Shown piece after piece: positions 33,425 through 33,490 of a stretch of 33,490 nucleotides of DNA. A program made the position numbers and the translations under genes. How positions within the stretch are numbered: position 1 is the stretch's first letter; every line of letters begins with the position of its first letter. Below the pieces are notes generated by a model that did no database searches, had not been told where the DNA came from, and saw nothing but the letters and a program-made list of their open reading frames with translations. The stretch is taken from the NCBI RefSeq assembly GCF_000468495.1, contig NC_022444.1, forward strand, positions 1,341,864 through 1,375,353, written 5' to 3'. The DNA comes from Megalodesulfovibrio gigas DSM 1382 = ATCC 19364 (GTDB taxonomy: Bacteria; Desulfobacterota; Desulfovibrionia; Desulfovibrionales; Desulfovibrionaceae).

Positions 33425-33490
33425 CTCGCAATGTTCCCTTCCAAAACTTTCATAGTGGCCTTGAATCACAATAAAAAGTCTTTGGAAAGG
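33425..33490. repeat. 66-bp palindromic dispersed repeat, right copy
   Basis: Ungapped match to 1-66 in the same orientation, ending exactly at the window edge. Its ends, CCTTCCAAAACTTT and AAAGTCTTTGGAAAGG, form an imperfect inverted repeat, so a long hairpin is possible. It starts 12 nt after the PBP stop and may serve as a transcript end. The core CATAGTG and the right end TCTTTGGAAAGG are the best conserved parts. Confidence 0.75.

Overview
The window reads as a high-GC, Gram-negative, probably anaerobic or microaerophilic chromosome segment. A sulfate-reducer-like deltaproteobacterium (Desulfovibrio/Megalodesulfovibrio type) is my inference. It rests on the outer-membrane genes tamA/tamB, oxygen-sensitive enzyme types (SPASM radical SAM, Mo/W-bisPGD), a short-Q-loop-type cytochrome bd, a sigma54 two-component system, and dense coding with many 1-4 nt overlaps. 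No rRNA, tRNA, CRISPR array or insertion sequence was seen. The two ends (1-66 and 33425-33490) are ungapped copies of one 66-bp palindromic repeat, about 77% identical by my hand alignment, so the window may be a contig broken at a dispersed repeat.

Left part, 1-7658. A minus-strand set runs from a small exported protein of unknown function, through a membrane-anchored SpoIIE/RsbU-type phosphatase, to murB, with the last two overlapping. Facing right are cydA-cydB (quinol oxidase bd), preceded by a 339-nt leader/promoter region with three partly exclusive hairpins, then a terminator-like hairpin and a Na+/Ca2+ antiporter-family gene.

Centre, 7686-23507, the accessory heart of the window. 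A minus-strand hybrid histidine kinase and sigma54-activator response regulator diverge from a nine-gene plus-strand cluster. The cluster encodes a glutamine-synthetase-family ligase, a C45-type Ntn hydrolase, a Tat-exported solute-binding protein, two permeases, two dissimilar ABC ATPases, a SPASM radical SAM enzyme, and a cytoplasmic molybdopterin enzyme fused to a class I glutamine-amidotransferase domain. A near-consensus -24/-12 promoter (11382-11397) with an upstream nested dyad precedes it, so the kinase/regulator pair probably controls the cluster. My reading is an uptake-and-catabolism route in which an imported amine or amino-alcohol is gamma-glutamylated, oxidised or otherwise transformed, and de-glutamylated. 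The substrate is unknown and this pathway is a hypothesis.

Right part, 23616-33413. A conserved envelope block: tamA, tamB, a membrane-anchored protein of unknown function, and a class A penicillin-binding protein whose N-terminus looks like a cleavable signal peptide.
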